A DNA stretch of 64,000 bases from Rhizobium deserti (lineage in GTDB: Bacteria > Pseudomonadota > Alphaproteobacteria > Rhizobiales > Rhizobiaceae). Below, one piece after another: positions 9,539 through 19,119 of the stretch (the first letter of the stretch is position 1; every line of letters starts with the position of its first letter). The notes under the pieces are model-generated. The model was given only the letters and a program-made list of their open reading frames with translations, ran no database searches and had not been told where the DNA came from. The position numbers and the translations under genes were made by a program. Where the stretch lies: NCBI RefSeq assembly GCF_004358025.1, contig NZ_SMTL01000002.1, forward strand, positions 1,054,001 to 1,118,000, read 5' to 3'.

Positions 9539-11584
9539 TCAGAGGAGCGAACAGTATCTCGATGCATCATAGATCGCCGCATGAATATTGCGGCTGGCCA
9601 CTGCATCGCCGATCCGGATCAGGTCGAAACCGGACGCTACCTGCTTAACCGGCAAAGGTTGTCTCCTGGCGATCAGCGCGGCGTAATCCACGGCACCGCC
9701 ATTTCGCGAAAGCGGCTTCAGCCTCATGTAGAGCTCCGCATTGGCAGCCGTGCCGTGCTCGACCACGACCTGCGCAACGCGCCGCTCCTCCAAGACCTGA
9801 TCCGAGAAATCCGAACCAAGAACCGCGATGAGCGCATTGCCGTCGCGCCGCACGGATTTCAGGCGACTGTTGATGGTGACCCGTACGCCGCGCTCTGCAA
9901 AGGTCTTGGCGTAAGGAACGTGGTTCATCCCGCCCATTTCCGGCGCGAAGAACCGTTCCGGTGAGACGAGTTCCAGCTCAGCACCGCTTAGCGCAATCAC
10001 CTCGGCGGCACTCATTCCCGGATGTCCGCCATTGTCGTCGAACAACAGGACGGGGCCGGCCGGCTTGACCCCGCCGGCCATAATATCCCAGCTTGAGGTC
10101 AGCAGCTCGCCTCCCGCCTCCAGCTCGGGAGCCTGGGCAATGCCGCCGGTGGCAACAACGACCAAATCCGGCGTCAGCGAGAGCACATCCTCCGCTTCGG
10201 CGAAGACGCCATAGCGGATCTCCACGCCAAGCCGCTCCAGTTCCGCCAGGCGCCAGTCGATAATGCCGATCATTTCCTTGCGGCGCGGATTACGGACAAG
10301 AAGATTGACCTGGCCGCCGGCCTCTCCGGCAGCCTCCAACACGGTAACGGCGTGGCCCCGCTCGGCGAGCACCCTTGCCGCCTCCAGCCCGGCCGGCCCG
10401 GCACCGATGACGACGGTTTTTCGGCGAATCTCCGCCTCGGCAACGGCATGCGAAAGCTCTGCCTCCCGGCCGGTCGAAGCATTGTGGATGCACAGCGCTT
10501 CGCCGCCTTCATAGATCCTGTCGAGGCAGTAGGTGGCGCCGACGCAGGGACGGATAAGATGCTCCTCGCCGCGGGCGATCTTGGCGCCGATATGCGGATC
10601 GGCAATATGAGCGCGCGTCATGCCGATCATGTCGAGCTTGCCGGTGGCTATGGCGTGACGGGCCGTCGCCACGTCAGCGATGCGAGCCGCATGGAAGACA
10701 GGAATCCGCGTCGCCTCCCTCACCTCGCCGGCAAAATCGAGATGCGGGGCGCTGCGCATGCCCTGGATCGGGATCACCTCGTTGAGGCTCGCATCATGGT
10801 CGATATGGCCGCGGATGATATTGAGGAAATCGATGTGGCCCGATCGCGCGAACCGCTGAGCGATTTCGATTCCCTCCTGCTTGGACAGGCCGCTGCTCCA
10901 ATCCTCGTCGGCCACCATCCGTATGCCGACGATGAAATCGGGACCGACGGCGTTCCGGACCGCCTGCGTCACCAGCATCGCGAAACGCATGCGGTTGTCG
11001 AGCGATCCGCCAAACTCGTCTTCCCGCCGATTGGTGGCGGGAGACCAGAACTGATCCATCAGGTGACCGTAGGCCTCGAACTCAATGCCATCCAGACCGG
11101 CCGCCTGCATGCGCGCCGCCGCCGAAGCATAATCGCTGATGATGCGCTCGATGTCCCAGTCCTCGATCTCCTTGGGAAAAGCGCGGTGTGCTGGCTCGCG
11201 AATAGGCGACGGCGCAAGAACCGGCAGCCAGGCACCCTTGTTCCAACCGGTGCGACGTCCGAGATGGGTAAGCTGGATCATGACGGCAGCGCCGTAGTCA
11301 TGACAGTCGTCCGCCAGCTTCTTCAGCCAGGGGACGATCTCGTCGCGATAAGCATGCAGGTTGCCGAAAGCCGGCGGGCTATCCTGCGAAACGATCGCCG
11401 AGCCCGCCGTCATCGTCAGCGCAATGCCGCCCTTGGCCTTTTCCCGATGGTAGAGCCGATAACGGTCCTTGGGCATGCCGTCTTCGGAATAAGCCGGCTC
11501 GTGAGCTGTCGACATGAGCCTGTTCTTCAGCGTCAGGTGCTTGAGCTGAAAGGGCTGCAGGAGGGGATCGTTGGAAACGGACAT
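9539..11584 (-). CDS. NADH:flavin oxidoreductase of the TMADH / N-methylproline demethylase type
   Basis: 681 aa, two parts: an Old-Yellow-Enzyme FMN barrel (about residues 1-345, with GLDGIEFEAYGHLMDQFWSP and TNRREDEFGGSLDNR) and a C-terminal FAD/NAD(P)-binding module (VVIGAGPAGLEAARVL near 390). This is the layout of trimethylamine dehydrogenase, 2,4-dienoyl-CoA reductase and the rhizobial stachydrine enzyme StcD. Between the parts lies the Fe-S loop with Cys347, Cys353 and Cys365; the fourth position is Ala350 (PCVGATYC), where TMADH has Cys. Likely substrates are N-methylated amines or betaines, but none is proven by context. Downstream of the GGDEF-EAL gene, 113 bases away. Confidence 0.85.
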   Translation of the reverse strand: MSVSNDPLLQPFQLKHLTLKNRLMSTAHEPAYSEDGMPKDRYRLYHREKAKGGIALTMTAGSAIVSQDSPPAFGNLHAYRDEIVPWLKKLADDCHDYGAAVMIQLTHLGRRTGWNKGAWLPVLAPSPIREPAHRAFPKEIEDWDIERIISDYASAAARMQAAGLDGIEFEAYGHLMDQFWSPATNRREDEFGGSLDNRMRFAMLVTQAVRNAVGPDFIVGIRMVADEDWSSGLSKQEGIEIAQRFARSGHIDFLNIIRGHIDHDASLNEVIPIQGMRSAPHLDFAGEVREATRIPVFHAARIADVATARHAIATGKLDMIGMTRAHIADPHIGAKIARGEEHLIRPCVGATYCLDRIYEGGEALCIHNASTGREAELSHAVAEAEIRRKTVVIGAGPAGLEAARVLAERGHAVTVLEAAGEAGGQVNLLVRNPRRKEMIGIIDWRLAELERLGVEIRYGVFAEAEDVLSLTPDLVVVATGGIAQAPELEAGGELLTSSWDIMAGGVKPAGPVLLFDDNGGHPGMSAAEVIALSGAELELVSPERFFAPEMGGMNHVPYAKTFAERGVRVTINSRLKSVRRDGNALIAVLGSDFSDQVLEERRVAQVVVEHGTAANAELYMRLKPLSRNGGAVDYAALIARRQPLPVKQVASGFDLIRIGDAVASRNIHAAIYDASRYCSLL

Positions 11585-11697
11585 GGCGGTCTCCGGCCTC
11601 TGGAGGAAAGACCATCATTGCGCAGCAAAGCAAAGATGACGACGACCAGACGCGCCGCACACTGTCCGCACAGCGTCGTCTTCAGGCCGCTCGATCG

Positions 11698-13053
11698 TCA
11701 GGCCCGCTCGATCGTCAGGAAGTCGCGGTACTGGTCCTGCAGGTACCGCAACGTGGCGGCACTGTCCGCCGGTCTGCCGTAATAATAGCCCTGGCCCATG
11801 CCGCAACCAAGGAATTTCAGCTTGTCCGCATCCGCCTTCTCCTCGATGCCCTCGGCCACGACATCCAGGTCGAGGCCCTGGCACATGGCGATGATCGCCT
11901 TGACGATATGCTCGGAAGCACGATCGCTGGTGATGCGGGACACGAAGGCACGGTCGATCTTCACCTTGTCGAAGGTGAAATCGCGCAGCCGGCCGAGGCT
12001 CGACTGACCGGTGCCGAAATCGTCCAGCGAGATGCGCACGCCGGCTTTGCGCAGGTCGGTGACGATGCGGTGCGCGGTGTCCGCCGACGTCATGACCGCA
12101 GTCTCTGTAATTTCGAGCTCGAGGCGGTGCGGGTCGAGCCCAACGCGGGCAAGTGCTGCAAGCGTCGTTTCGGTCGTGCCCGGATCCATCAGCTGCGCGG
12201 AAGACAGGTTGAAGGACAGGAATAGATCGCGTGGCCAGGCCAGCGCCGCTTCCGCCGCCTTGCGCAGTAGGGTTTCGGATAGCGCGTCGATGAAGCCGCG
12301 CTCTTCTGCGAGCGGTACGAAGACGGCCGGCGATACGAAACCGAGGTCGGCATCGACCCATCTGGCCAAAGCCTCGAAGCCGAGCGGCGCACCGTCGCTG
12401 AGCCTGACGATCGGCTGGAAATGCACATCTACCGCATCGTTGATGATAGCGTTCCGGAGAGCCTGTTCCAGCTGGGTCGCGCGCTTCATCTCCTGCGCAA
12501 TCTCGCGGGAATAAACGGTGATCTGGCCGCGCCCGCGGCGCTTGGAGCGGTAAAGTGCGGTTTCAGCGCTCTTCAGGAGCTCCTCGAAATCTTCGCCTGC
12601 AAAAGGATAGATGGCAAAACCAAAGGAAGCTGAAAGACGCACATTGCGGTCGCCGAGGTCGTAAGGCGCCGAAAGGACATCCTTCATCATCTGGCCAATG
12701 CGTTCGGCCCCATTGCGCTCGAAGATCAGCGGCAGGATGAAGGCGAATTCGTCACCGTCGTGACGCGTCACCGTCGCACCGTCGGGAATGCAGGCCTTGA
12801 GACGGTGGGCGACTTGGCAAAGGATCTCATCACCCGCTTCGGCGCCGAACAGGTCGTTGATCGGCTTGAAGCCGTCGAGATTGGCGATGCAGATGGTAAA
12901 GGGAGCGGGATCGGCGGCACGTTCCGCTGCCAGCAGCCGGACCTTGTCGCGCAGCCGGTAGCGATTGCCGAGCCCCGTTAGGGGATCGCTATAGGCCATG
13001 GCCTGCAGCTCATTCTGGCTGACCTGGGGCCATGGGTTTCCCGCTGACGTCAT
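11698..13053 (-). CDS. GGDEF-EAL cyclic-di-GMP protein with degenerate GGDEF motif
   Basis: 451 aa, cytosolic, no membrane segment. The GGDEF domain begins at about residue 15 (YSDPLTGLGNRYRL), but the active-site motif reads HDGDEF (Asp99 replaces the first Gly), so cyclase activity may be lost or altered. The EAL phosphodiesterase domain (about 195-445) keeps FEALARW, ELEITET, DDFGTGQSSL, KIDRAFV and VAEGIE, all needed for metal binding and catalysis. Most likely a c-di-GMP phosphodiesterase. It follows the PAS-REC gene after 91 bases on the same strand, which may supply its input signal. Confidence 0.9.
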   Translation of the reverse strand: MTSAGNPWPQVSQNELQAMAYSDPLTGLGNRYRLRDKVRLLAAERAADPAPFTICIANLDGFKPINDLFGAEAGDEILCQVAHRLKACIPDGATVTRHDGDEFAFILPLIFERNGAERIGQMMKDVLSAPYDLGDRNVRLSASFGFAIYPFAGEDFEELLKSAETALYRSKRRGRGQITVYSREIAQEMKRATQLEQALRNAIINDAVDVHFQPIVRLSDGAPLGFEALARWVDADLGFVSPAVFVPLAEERGFIDALSETLLRKAAEAALAWPRDLFLSFNLSSAQLMDPGTTETTLAALARVGLDPHRLELEITETAVMTSADTAHRIVTDLRKAGVRISLDDFGTGQSSLGRLRDFTFDKVKIDRAFVSRITSDRASEHIVKAIIAMCQGLDLDVVAEGIEEKADADKLKFLGCGMGQGYYYGRPADSAATLRYLQDQYRDFLTIERA

Positions 13054-13144
13054 ACGAAATCCTGGCTTGAACGCACAAGTTTGCGAAGAATGCGACAGAA
13101 AGATTAAGAAATTCGCCTTGGATCCTTACATGTTCCAGCACGCT

Positions 13145-14812
13145 TCAGCCGGCAAAGGTCGTCCGCTGCTGGGGCTCGCCCAAAAACTTCTCGAACACGG
13201 TCTCAAGCGCTTCGGGGCTGATCGGCTTGAGGATGACGTCGTTCATGCCGGAACTGAAGCATTGCTCACGGTCGCGCTCAAATGCTTGGGCGAGTACGCC
13301 GATGATTGGTGTGCGTGCCTCTTCGCCCTCCAAGGCGCGGATGGCGCAGCTCGCCTCGAAGCCGTTGAGCTTGGGGAGAGACACATCCATTAGAACAAGG
13401 CGCGGTGACCGCTCCCGCCACAAGCTTACCGCTTCTTCGCCATCGGCGGCGATGGCATAGCGATACCCAAGGCCCTCCAGGATCTGCGAGAAGACGATCT
13501 GGTTCACCTCGTTGTCTTCCGCAACCAGAATGTCGAGATCCGGCTCCCCATCCTCCTCGACAATCTGCCAGTTGCCGTCCTGCCGCCCGTGCATCTCACC
13601 GGCCATTCCCCTGAAATGGCTGGACACAGCGGATATGAGGTCGGCGCTCATTTCCCCTGCATCGATCTCGATCATTGGGATGCCGTGCGTGGCGGCGATC
13701 TCGGCACAAGCCGCCTTCATCCGCCCGTCCACCACAACCAAGTCAACCTGGATGTCGGCTTCTCGCGCCAGCTGCAAAAAGAGTGTCAGTTCTTCTTTGG
13801 CGCAGACCGAGGATACATCCAGCTGGAGTTCCCCCAACAGCGTCAGAGCGTCGGCTTCCACTTGCGGATCGGCTGAAACGACGAGGACCTTGCGGTTCGC
13901 CAAGCTCGATACTTCGCTGTCCAGATGCCTGTCGCGTTCGCCGCGGCGTAAGCTCCATTCGATGAATTCCTGTTTATTCATCGAGGCGATCGCATCATGG
14001 CTCACATCGTCCACGCCGATGAACCGGGTTAGATCCTGCATGGTCGTGACAACGAAATAGCGCCCGGGCTTGCCGATCCGATACTTGTTGGCGACGATAA
14101 TCACTTCCGAACCGTCGGCGCGGGTCAGGCGTTCCGGCAGCGACAGCTCTTCTCCTGAATCAAGCACGTGATTGTTGATGGCTTCCAACCGCTCACGCAG
14201 TTCCACCGGCTGGAATTCCTCACCCTTGTGGCCAAGGATCGCCTCGGGTGAGAGGTTGTGAAACTTGCAGGCAGCCTTGTTGACGGCCACGAAGGTATGG
14301 CTGCGGTCTTTGACCGTCACTGTGAAGGGAAGGTTATCGAGCACTTCCTCGGTAATCTGCACCCGCTCCATGTCGGCGCGCCATTGCTCCTCTCGCTTTT
14401 TGAGCTCGGAAACGTCGCGGATGACACAGATGCCGTAGCCCGATGACAAGCGTCGCTTGGTAAAGCTCAGCCAGCGATCATTGTCGCGCCGTTCGACAAT
14501 CTCCGCCCGTTCCTTCCACAAGGTAGCTATCTGATCGGCGATCCAGTCCTCGCGGCTTGTCGTGCGACGCGCGCCGGAAGCATCCGCGGAGAAGCGGCCG
14601 CCGCCATCGTAGACGGCGCCGAGGAAATCGCGCAGCCTTGTCCCCGGAACCAGAAAAGTCTTCGGCAGGGACAGGAGAGCAAGCAGTTGCTGACTGGCAA
14701 ACACGATCAGGTCGTTCTTGTCATAGACCAGGATCGCCCCGGAGATCCCTTCGGAGATGACTTCCAGCATGGCAATTTGAATGTTCGCGTCCGCCGACGC
14801 TACATCATTCAT
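13145..14812 (-). CDS. PAS-PAS-pseudoreceiver-receiver protein lacking a kinase domain
   Basis: 555 aa. Order: PAS-like domain (about 18-135), second PAS (150-262, ending YFVVTTMQDLTRF), a helical stretch with VSHDAIASM (His272), a degenerate receiver (307-400, VLVVSADP) and a true receiver (426-545) with AEDN (Glu432, Asp433), phospho-acceptor Asp476 in VLMDVSLP, and Lys529 in LKP. The conserved Thr/Ser of the receiver switch is Leu507. No ATP-binding HATPase is present, so it looks like a hybrid sensor kinase without its catalytic part. ATG 14812 is chosen because it begins a sensible helix; an upstream ATG at 14920 adds 36 unlikely residues. Probably cotranscribed with the GGDEF-EAL gene. 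Confidence 0.8.
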   Translation of the reverse strand: MNDVASADANIQIAMLEVISEGISGAILVYDKNDLIVFASQQLLALLSLPKTFLVPGTRLRDFLGAVYDGGGRFSADASGARRTTSREDWIADQIATLWKERAEIVERRDNDRWLSFTKRRLSSGYGICVIRDVSELKKREEQWRADMERVQITEEVLDNLPFTVTVKDRSHTFVAVNKAACKFHNLSPEAILGHKGEEFQPVELRERLEAINNHVLDSGEELSLPERLTRADGSEVIIVANKYRIGKPGRYFVVTTMQDLTRFIGVDDVSHDAIASMNKQEFIEWSLRRGERDRHLDSEVSSLANRKVLVVSADPQVEADALTLLGELQLDVSSVCAKEELTLFLQLAREADIQVDLVVVDGRMKAACAEIAATHGIPMIEIDAGEMSADLISAVSSHFRGMAGEMHGRQDGNWQIVEEDGEPDLDILVAEDNEVNQIVFSQILEGLGYRYAIAADGEEAVSLWRERSPRLVLMDVSLPKLNGFEASCAIRALEGEEARTPIIGVLAQAFERDREQCFSSGMNDVILKPISPEALETVFEKFLGEPQQRTTFAG

Positions 14813-15149
14813 AGGATGAGACCCCCGTATGCTTCTTTGGCTCGGCGCCGAGAAGGCTGCTTGTGATCGACGCCTTTCGGCGCTCACCCTCTCGCATTTG
14901 GTCAAGGCATAGCGAAACATGCTGGCTGCAAGTTTTCAACGAGTGGTCGATCCTGTTGTGACGGTGCCCAGCCGGCCATCACATCGATCACTCGCGGGGA
15001 ATAAGTTTTCCCCTGGTTCATCCAAATCTAACGCAATCGAAACTAGAGCCTTTATCTTAAGGCGCGATTAATGCAGCTTTCCCGTAAAACGCGGGGACAT
15101 ATCGGAGCTCAGCCTTCCCATTGAGACGCGAATCCGGGAGAATGACGCC

Positions 15150-16952
15150 ATGTCAGTCAAGCAATTGCCCGAAACGCTCATCAACCAGATCGCCGCCGGC
15201 GAAGTCATCGAAAGACCCGCCAGCGCCGCCAAGGAACTCATCGAAAACGCAATCGATGCAGGGGCCAGCCGGATCGAGATTGCGACAGCCGGCGGCGGAA
15301 AGAGCCTGATCCGCATCACCGACAACGGGTCGGGCATGACGGCGAGCGACCTGGACCTGGCAATCCGCAGGCATTGCACATCCAAGATTTCCGAGACGCT
15401 GGACGATATCCGCACCCTGGGTTTCCGTGGCGAAGCGCTGCCGTCGATCGGATCGGTTGCAAAGCTGACGATCACAAGCCGCCGGCAGGGAGAAACGGAA
15501 GGCGCCCAAGTCGCCCTTGTCGGTGGCAAGACCTCCGGCGTCCGCCCGGCCCCGGCCAATCCCGGCACGGTGGTGGAAGTGCGCGACATCTTCTTCGCCA
15601 CGCCTGCACGCCTGAAATTCCTCAAAACCGAGAAGGCCGAAGCGGGAGCGATCACCGAGGTGGTGAAACGCATGGCGATCGCCTTTCCGGCAGTGCGCTT
15701 CGTTTTGTCAGGCTCGGACCGTTCCACCCTGGAATTCCCCGCCGCGGGCGACGATCCGCTGGTGCGCATGGCCCAGATCCTCGGCCCCGACTTCCGCGAC
15801 AATGCGATCGAGATCGAGGCTCTGCGCGAGGAGGTCGGGCTGGCGGGGCATGTCGGCCTGCCGACCTTCAACCGGGGCAATTCGGCACACCAATATGCCT
15901 TCGTCAACGGTCGTCCGGTGCAGGACAAGCTGATCCTTTCGGCGATCCGCGGCGCTTATGCCGAAAGCATACCGTCTGGACGATATCCCGTGGCGGTACT
16001 TTCCATCACGCTCGATCCGGCGCTGGTGGACGTCAACGTGCATCCAGCCAAAGCGGACGTGCGTTTCCGCGATCCTGGTTTGGTGCGCGGCCTGATCGTC
16101 GGCGCTATCCGCCAGGCCCTCCACCGCGAAGGAGACCGCGGCTCGACCACCGGCACATCGGGGATGATGCGTGCGTTTCGGCCGGGCTTTTCCGGCACAC
16201 CGCAGGCGCCGTGGAGTGCCGCTGCCTCGCCTTCTCGGCCGCTCGACGCTTCCGCCTCGTCCTTTTTCGCCGAGCGTCCGCAGCAGGATTTCGAGGTGAT
16301 GACCATGCCCACGGCAAGGGCAGACGCCGTCAGTTCCCCCGCCACAGCGCGGTTCCCGGAGGAAGGGCCGCGCTATCCCCTGGGCGCAGCACGGGCGCAA
16401 TTGCACGAAAACTATATCGTTGCGCAAACGCAGGACGGCCTTGTCATTGTCGACCAGCATGCCGCCCATGAGCGTCTGGTCTTCGAAGCCATGCGCAAGG
16501 CGCTCGACGAGAAGCGGCTCGCTTCCCAGGTCCTGCTCATCCCGGAGATCGTCGACCTGCCGGAAGAAGATTGCGACCGGCTGATGATGCATGCCCAGGA
16601 GCTCGACCGGCTCGGGCTTGCGGTGGAGCGTTTCGGGCCGGGTGCGGTGGCCGTGCGCGAGACTCCTGCCATGCTGGGTGAAGTCGATGCGGCGGCGCTG
16701 GTGCGCGACCTTGCGGACGAGGTTTCGGAATGGAACACGGCCGGTGGGCTGAGGGGTAAGATCGAATATGTCGCCGCCACCATGGCCTGTCACGGCTCGG
16801 TCCGCTCCGGTCGCCGGCTGCGGCCCGAGGAAATGAACGCGCTTCTGCGTGAAATGGAGGCCACCCCAGGCTCCGGGACCTGCAACCACGGGCGGCCCAC
16901 CTTTATCGAGCTTAAGCTTTCCGATATTGAGCGGCTGTTCGGACGCAGCTGA
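15150..16952 (+). CDS. mutL: DNA mismatch repair protein MutL
   Basis: 600 aa. The N-terminal GHKL ATPase shows [39 protein letters not shown] and [12 protein letters not shown] variable Ser/Ala/Pro linker (about 335-415) precedes the dimerisation domain, with [15 protein letters not shown] and [13 protein letters not shown]. MutL couples MutS mismatch recognition to strand removal. The DQHAAHERL motif followed by MACH resembles the C-terminal domain of endonuclease-type MutL proteins; whether it nicks DNA is not decided here. Start ATG 15150 follows GGGAGAATGACGCC. Confidence 0.97.
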   Translation: MSVKQLPETLINQIAAGEVIERPASAAKELIENAIDAGASRIEIATAGGGKSLIRITDNGSGMTASDLDLAIRRHCTSKISETLDDIRTLGFRGEALPSIGSVAKLTITSRRQGETEGAQVALVGGKTSGVRPAPANPGTVVEVRDIFFATPARLKFLKTEKAEAGAITEVVKRMAIAFPAVRFVLSGSDRSTLEFPAAGDDPLVRMAQILGPDFRDNAIEIEALREEVGLAGHVGLPTFNRGNSAHQYAFVNGRPVQDKLILSAIRGAYAESIPSGRYPVAVLSITLDPALVDVNVHPAKADVRFRDPGLVRGLIVGAIRQALHREGDRGSTTGTSGMMRAFRPGFSGTPQAPWSAAASPSRPLDASASSFFAERPQQDFEVMTMPTARADAVSSPATARFPEEGPRYPLGAARAQLHENYIVAQTQDGLVIVDQHAAHERLVFEAMRKALDEKRLASQVLLIPEIVDLPEEDCDRLMMHAQELDRLGLAVERFGPGAVAVRETPAMLGEVDAAALVRDLADEVSEWNTAGGLRGKIEYVAATMACHGSVRSGRRLRPEEMNALLREMEATPGSGTCNHGRPTFIELKLSDIERLFGRS

Positions 16953-17017
16953 AATCGCTGGCCTTCGGGTTTCTGCCGCGTTAGAGCATGCTTATGATCT
17001 TCCGCAGGAGACGAAAG

Positions 17018-17254
17018 ATGAACCGGTTCGAAGGAAGCGGCTTCCGCGAAGCGAAAATCCGCTATCTCGATGGCGACTACCAGATTCTGAGCGCCGGCTC
17101 CTATGTCATATGCGCGATGACGGGTGCCCAGATCCCGGTCGACGAGCTGAAATACTGGAGCGTTGCCCGGCAGGAGCCCTATGTGGACTGCGCCACGGCG
17201 CTCGACGCAGAAAAGCGCGCCGGCATGTTGCCGAACCAGCAGGTTCGCGCCTGA
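17018..17254 (+). CDS. DUF2093 domain protein
   Basis: Small 78-aa conserved alphaproteobacterial protein of unknown function. Recognisable core: FREAKIRYLDGDYQIL, GSYVICAMTGAQIPVDELKYWSV. It has no signal or membrane segment. The ATG at 17018 has AGGAG eight bases upstream and is preferred over an in-frame ATG at 16988. It follows mutL by 65 bases and ends convergently with lpxK. Confidence 0.85.
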   Translation: MNRFEGSGFREAKIRYLDGDYQILSAGSYVICAMTGAQIPVDELKYWSVARQEPYVDCATALDAEKRAGMLPNQQVRA

Positions 17255-17266
17255 AGCGCCGGACCG

Positions 17267-18313
17267 TCACGGTCGGCAAGGGCTTGTACTTTTCAGGCGC
17301 CGTTCCCGGAAGTGTGCGAAGGCAGCATCGATGATCTTGGCTGGCGCCTGATGATCGTCGAAGACCATATCGACCTCCACCACCTTGAGGCTTTTCAGCA
17401 AGTCCTCGGCCGGGCCGTGACGACCAGCCAGGCGAACGGCGTCCTTTGCCGTCGTCACCAGCGTCAGCCCTTGGCTGCGGGCATCCTCCAGAAGACTGAC
17501 GATTTCATCCTCGCTGAAGAAATGGTGATCCGGAAAAGACCGGTGAACAGCGATCAGGCCACTAACCTGGTGTACGGTGCGGTAGAACTTTTCCGGATCG
17601 GCAATGCCGGTAAAGGCGAGCACGCTGCTGCCGGAAAGTGTTTGCTGCTGGCGGGGGCGAAGCGTCGCCACATGGATCTGCTTTCCCGCCCGGGCCGCCT
17701 TGCGCACCAGCCGATCGGCCGCCTCACCGTCACCCACTTTGAGGATGGCGGAAAGCTGGCGCATCTGCTCGGCGATCGGCGCCCTCACCGGACCGCCCGG
17801 CACAAGATGACCATTGCCGATGCCGCGCACCGTATCGATCACCACAAGCGAGAAATCGAGTGCCAGCCTCGCGCTCTGGAAGCCGTCGTCCATGATGATG
17901 AGGTCTGCCCCCTCAGCGATCAAACGATGAGCGCCGTCCACCCTTTTGCGGGAAATGACCGTCGGGGCTTCGCGCGCCAGTAGCAAAGCCTCGTCGCCAA
18001 CAGCCTCGGCCCGATGATGGTCCGGATCGACCAGCGTCGTCACGTCCAGCGAGCCGCCATAACCGCGGCTCAAGAAACCCGGCCGCAGCCCGCGCTGCTT
18101 GGCAGCCTTGGCAAGCGCGATCGCGGTCGGCGTCTTGCCGGCCCCGCCTACCGTGAAGTTTCCGACGCAGATCACCGGCAGCGGTATATGAGCCCGCCGG
18201 CCTCGCGCCATCCGCCGCCCGGCGACACGCCCATAAACAAAGGAGATCGGCGATAGCGCCCAAGCGCGCCAATCCGCCTTCATCCACCAAAACGGCGGTG
18301 CCTCTGAAACCAT
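17267..18313 (-). CDS. lpxK: Tetraacyldisaccharide 4'-kinase
   Basis: 348 aa. Phosphorylates the 4' position of the lipid A disaccharide at the inner face of the inner membrane. The N-terminal hydrophobic stretch ([15 protein letters not shown]) is the membrane anchor; the P-loop is [17 protein letters not shown] (about residues 51-67), followed by [11 protein letters not shown] and IIMDDGFQ, the LpxK signature. Last gene of the pmbA-cysQ-DUF4170-waaA-HAD-lpxK group, 80 bases after the HAD gene. Confidence 0.96.
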   Translation of the reverse strand: MVSEAPPFWWMKADWRAWALSPISFVYGRVAGRRMARGRRAHIPLPVICVGNFTVGGAGKTPTAIALAKAAKQRGLRPGFLSRGYGGSLDVTTLVDPDHHRAEAVGDEALLLAREAPTVISRKRVDGAHRLIAEGADLIIMDDGFQSARLALDFSLVVIDTVRGIGNGHLVPGGPVRAPIAEQMRQLSAILKVGDGEAADRLVRKAARAGKQIHVATLRPRQQQTLSGSSVLAFTGIADPEKFYRTVHQVSGLIAVHRSFPDHHFFSEDEIVSLLEDARSQGLTLVTTAKDAVRLAGRHGPAEDLLKSLKVVEVDMVFDDHQAPAKIIDAAFAHFRERRLKSTSPCRP

Positions 18314-18393
18314 ACTCTACTTCCTAATCTTTCAGGCCCGGCGGGCTGGGCAGCAAGATGGCTATTCTTACGAAAAAACAAGTGGAGATGGTG

Positions 18394-19119
18394 TCAGATC
18401 TCGGCTTTTTGCGGCAGCAGAGCTTCAAGGAGCGTGATGTCGTCCAGACAAAGGTCTGCGGCCGCCGCCAGGGTTTCGCGCGAACCGGTTCCGGTCAGCA
18501 CCGCCACCTTCAAGCCGGCACCTGCCGCCTGGCCCATATGCATGTCGTGATTATTGTCTCCGACCATTGCCACGTGCGACGGATCGAGCCCGCCAGCACG
18601 GCAGAATGCCAGGAGCATGCCCGGACCCGGCTTGACCCCATGGCCGCTGTCATAACCAGCGATAAAATCCAGATAATCGATGAAGCCAAAGCGCATCGCG
18701 GTCTGACGGATCGATTGCTCGTTGTCGCTGGAGGCGACACCCAGCTTGAAGCCGCGCGCCTTGAGGCGACCGAACAGGCCGCCAAGGTCGGTCACCGGAA
18801 CTGCATATTCGGTAGCCCGCACGAACAGCGCATCGAGCAGCTGCGTCAGTTCCAGAACACCCAACGGCGAGCCTGCGGACACGAAGCCAGCAGCGATTTC
18901 GGCGGCATTGCCGGCAGCTAACAGGCTGTCGGGTCGGGTATGGCCGGAAACGGGATCCATGCCAGCAGCAAACAGCAGTTGCGCCTCAAGACTTTCATTC
19001 CCCGCCGCCGCGACACGTGCCGCTTCCCGGTTCACGGGCCCCCAGCTCTCGTCATAGCGAAGCAGTGTGCCGTCCTTGTCGAACAGGATGCCGGCGATCT
19101 GCCGCCAATCTGCAGTCAT
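18394..19119 (-). CDS. HAD-family phosphatase, phosphoglycolate-phosphatase-like
   Basis: 241 aa. HAD motif I is FDKDGTLLRY (about residues 12-21), motif II is in GVASSDNEQS, motif III is KPGPGM and motif IV is VAMVGDNNHDM. The family cleaves phosphate esters of small molecules. Its start codon overlaps the waaA stop by one base (TGATG), indicating translational coupling. Set between waaA and lpxK, a role in lipopolysaccharide precursor metabolism is tempting but unproven; annotation as gph would be a guess. Confidence 0.85.
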   Translation of the reverse strand: MTADWRQIAGILFDKDGTLLRYDESWGPVNREAARVAAAGNESLEAQLLFAAGMDPVSGHTRPDSLLAAGNAAEIAAGFVSAGSPLGVLELTQLLDALFVRATEYAVPVTDLGGLFGRLKARGFKLGVASSDNEQSIRQTAMRFGFIDYLDFIAGYDSGHGVKPGPGMLLAFCRAGGLDPSHVAMVGDNNHDMHMGQAAGAGLKVAVLTGTGSRETLAAAADLCLDDITLLEALLPQKAEI

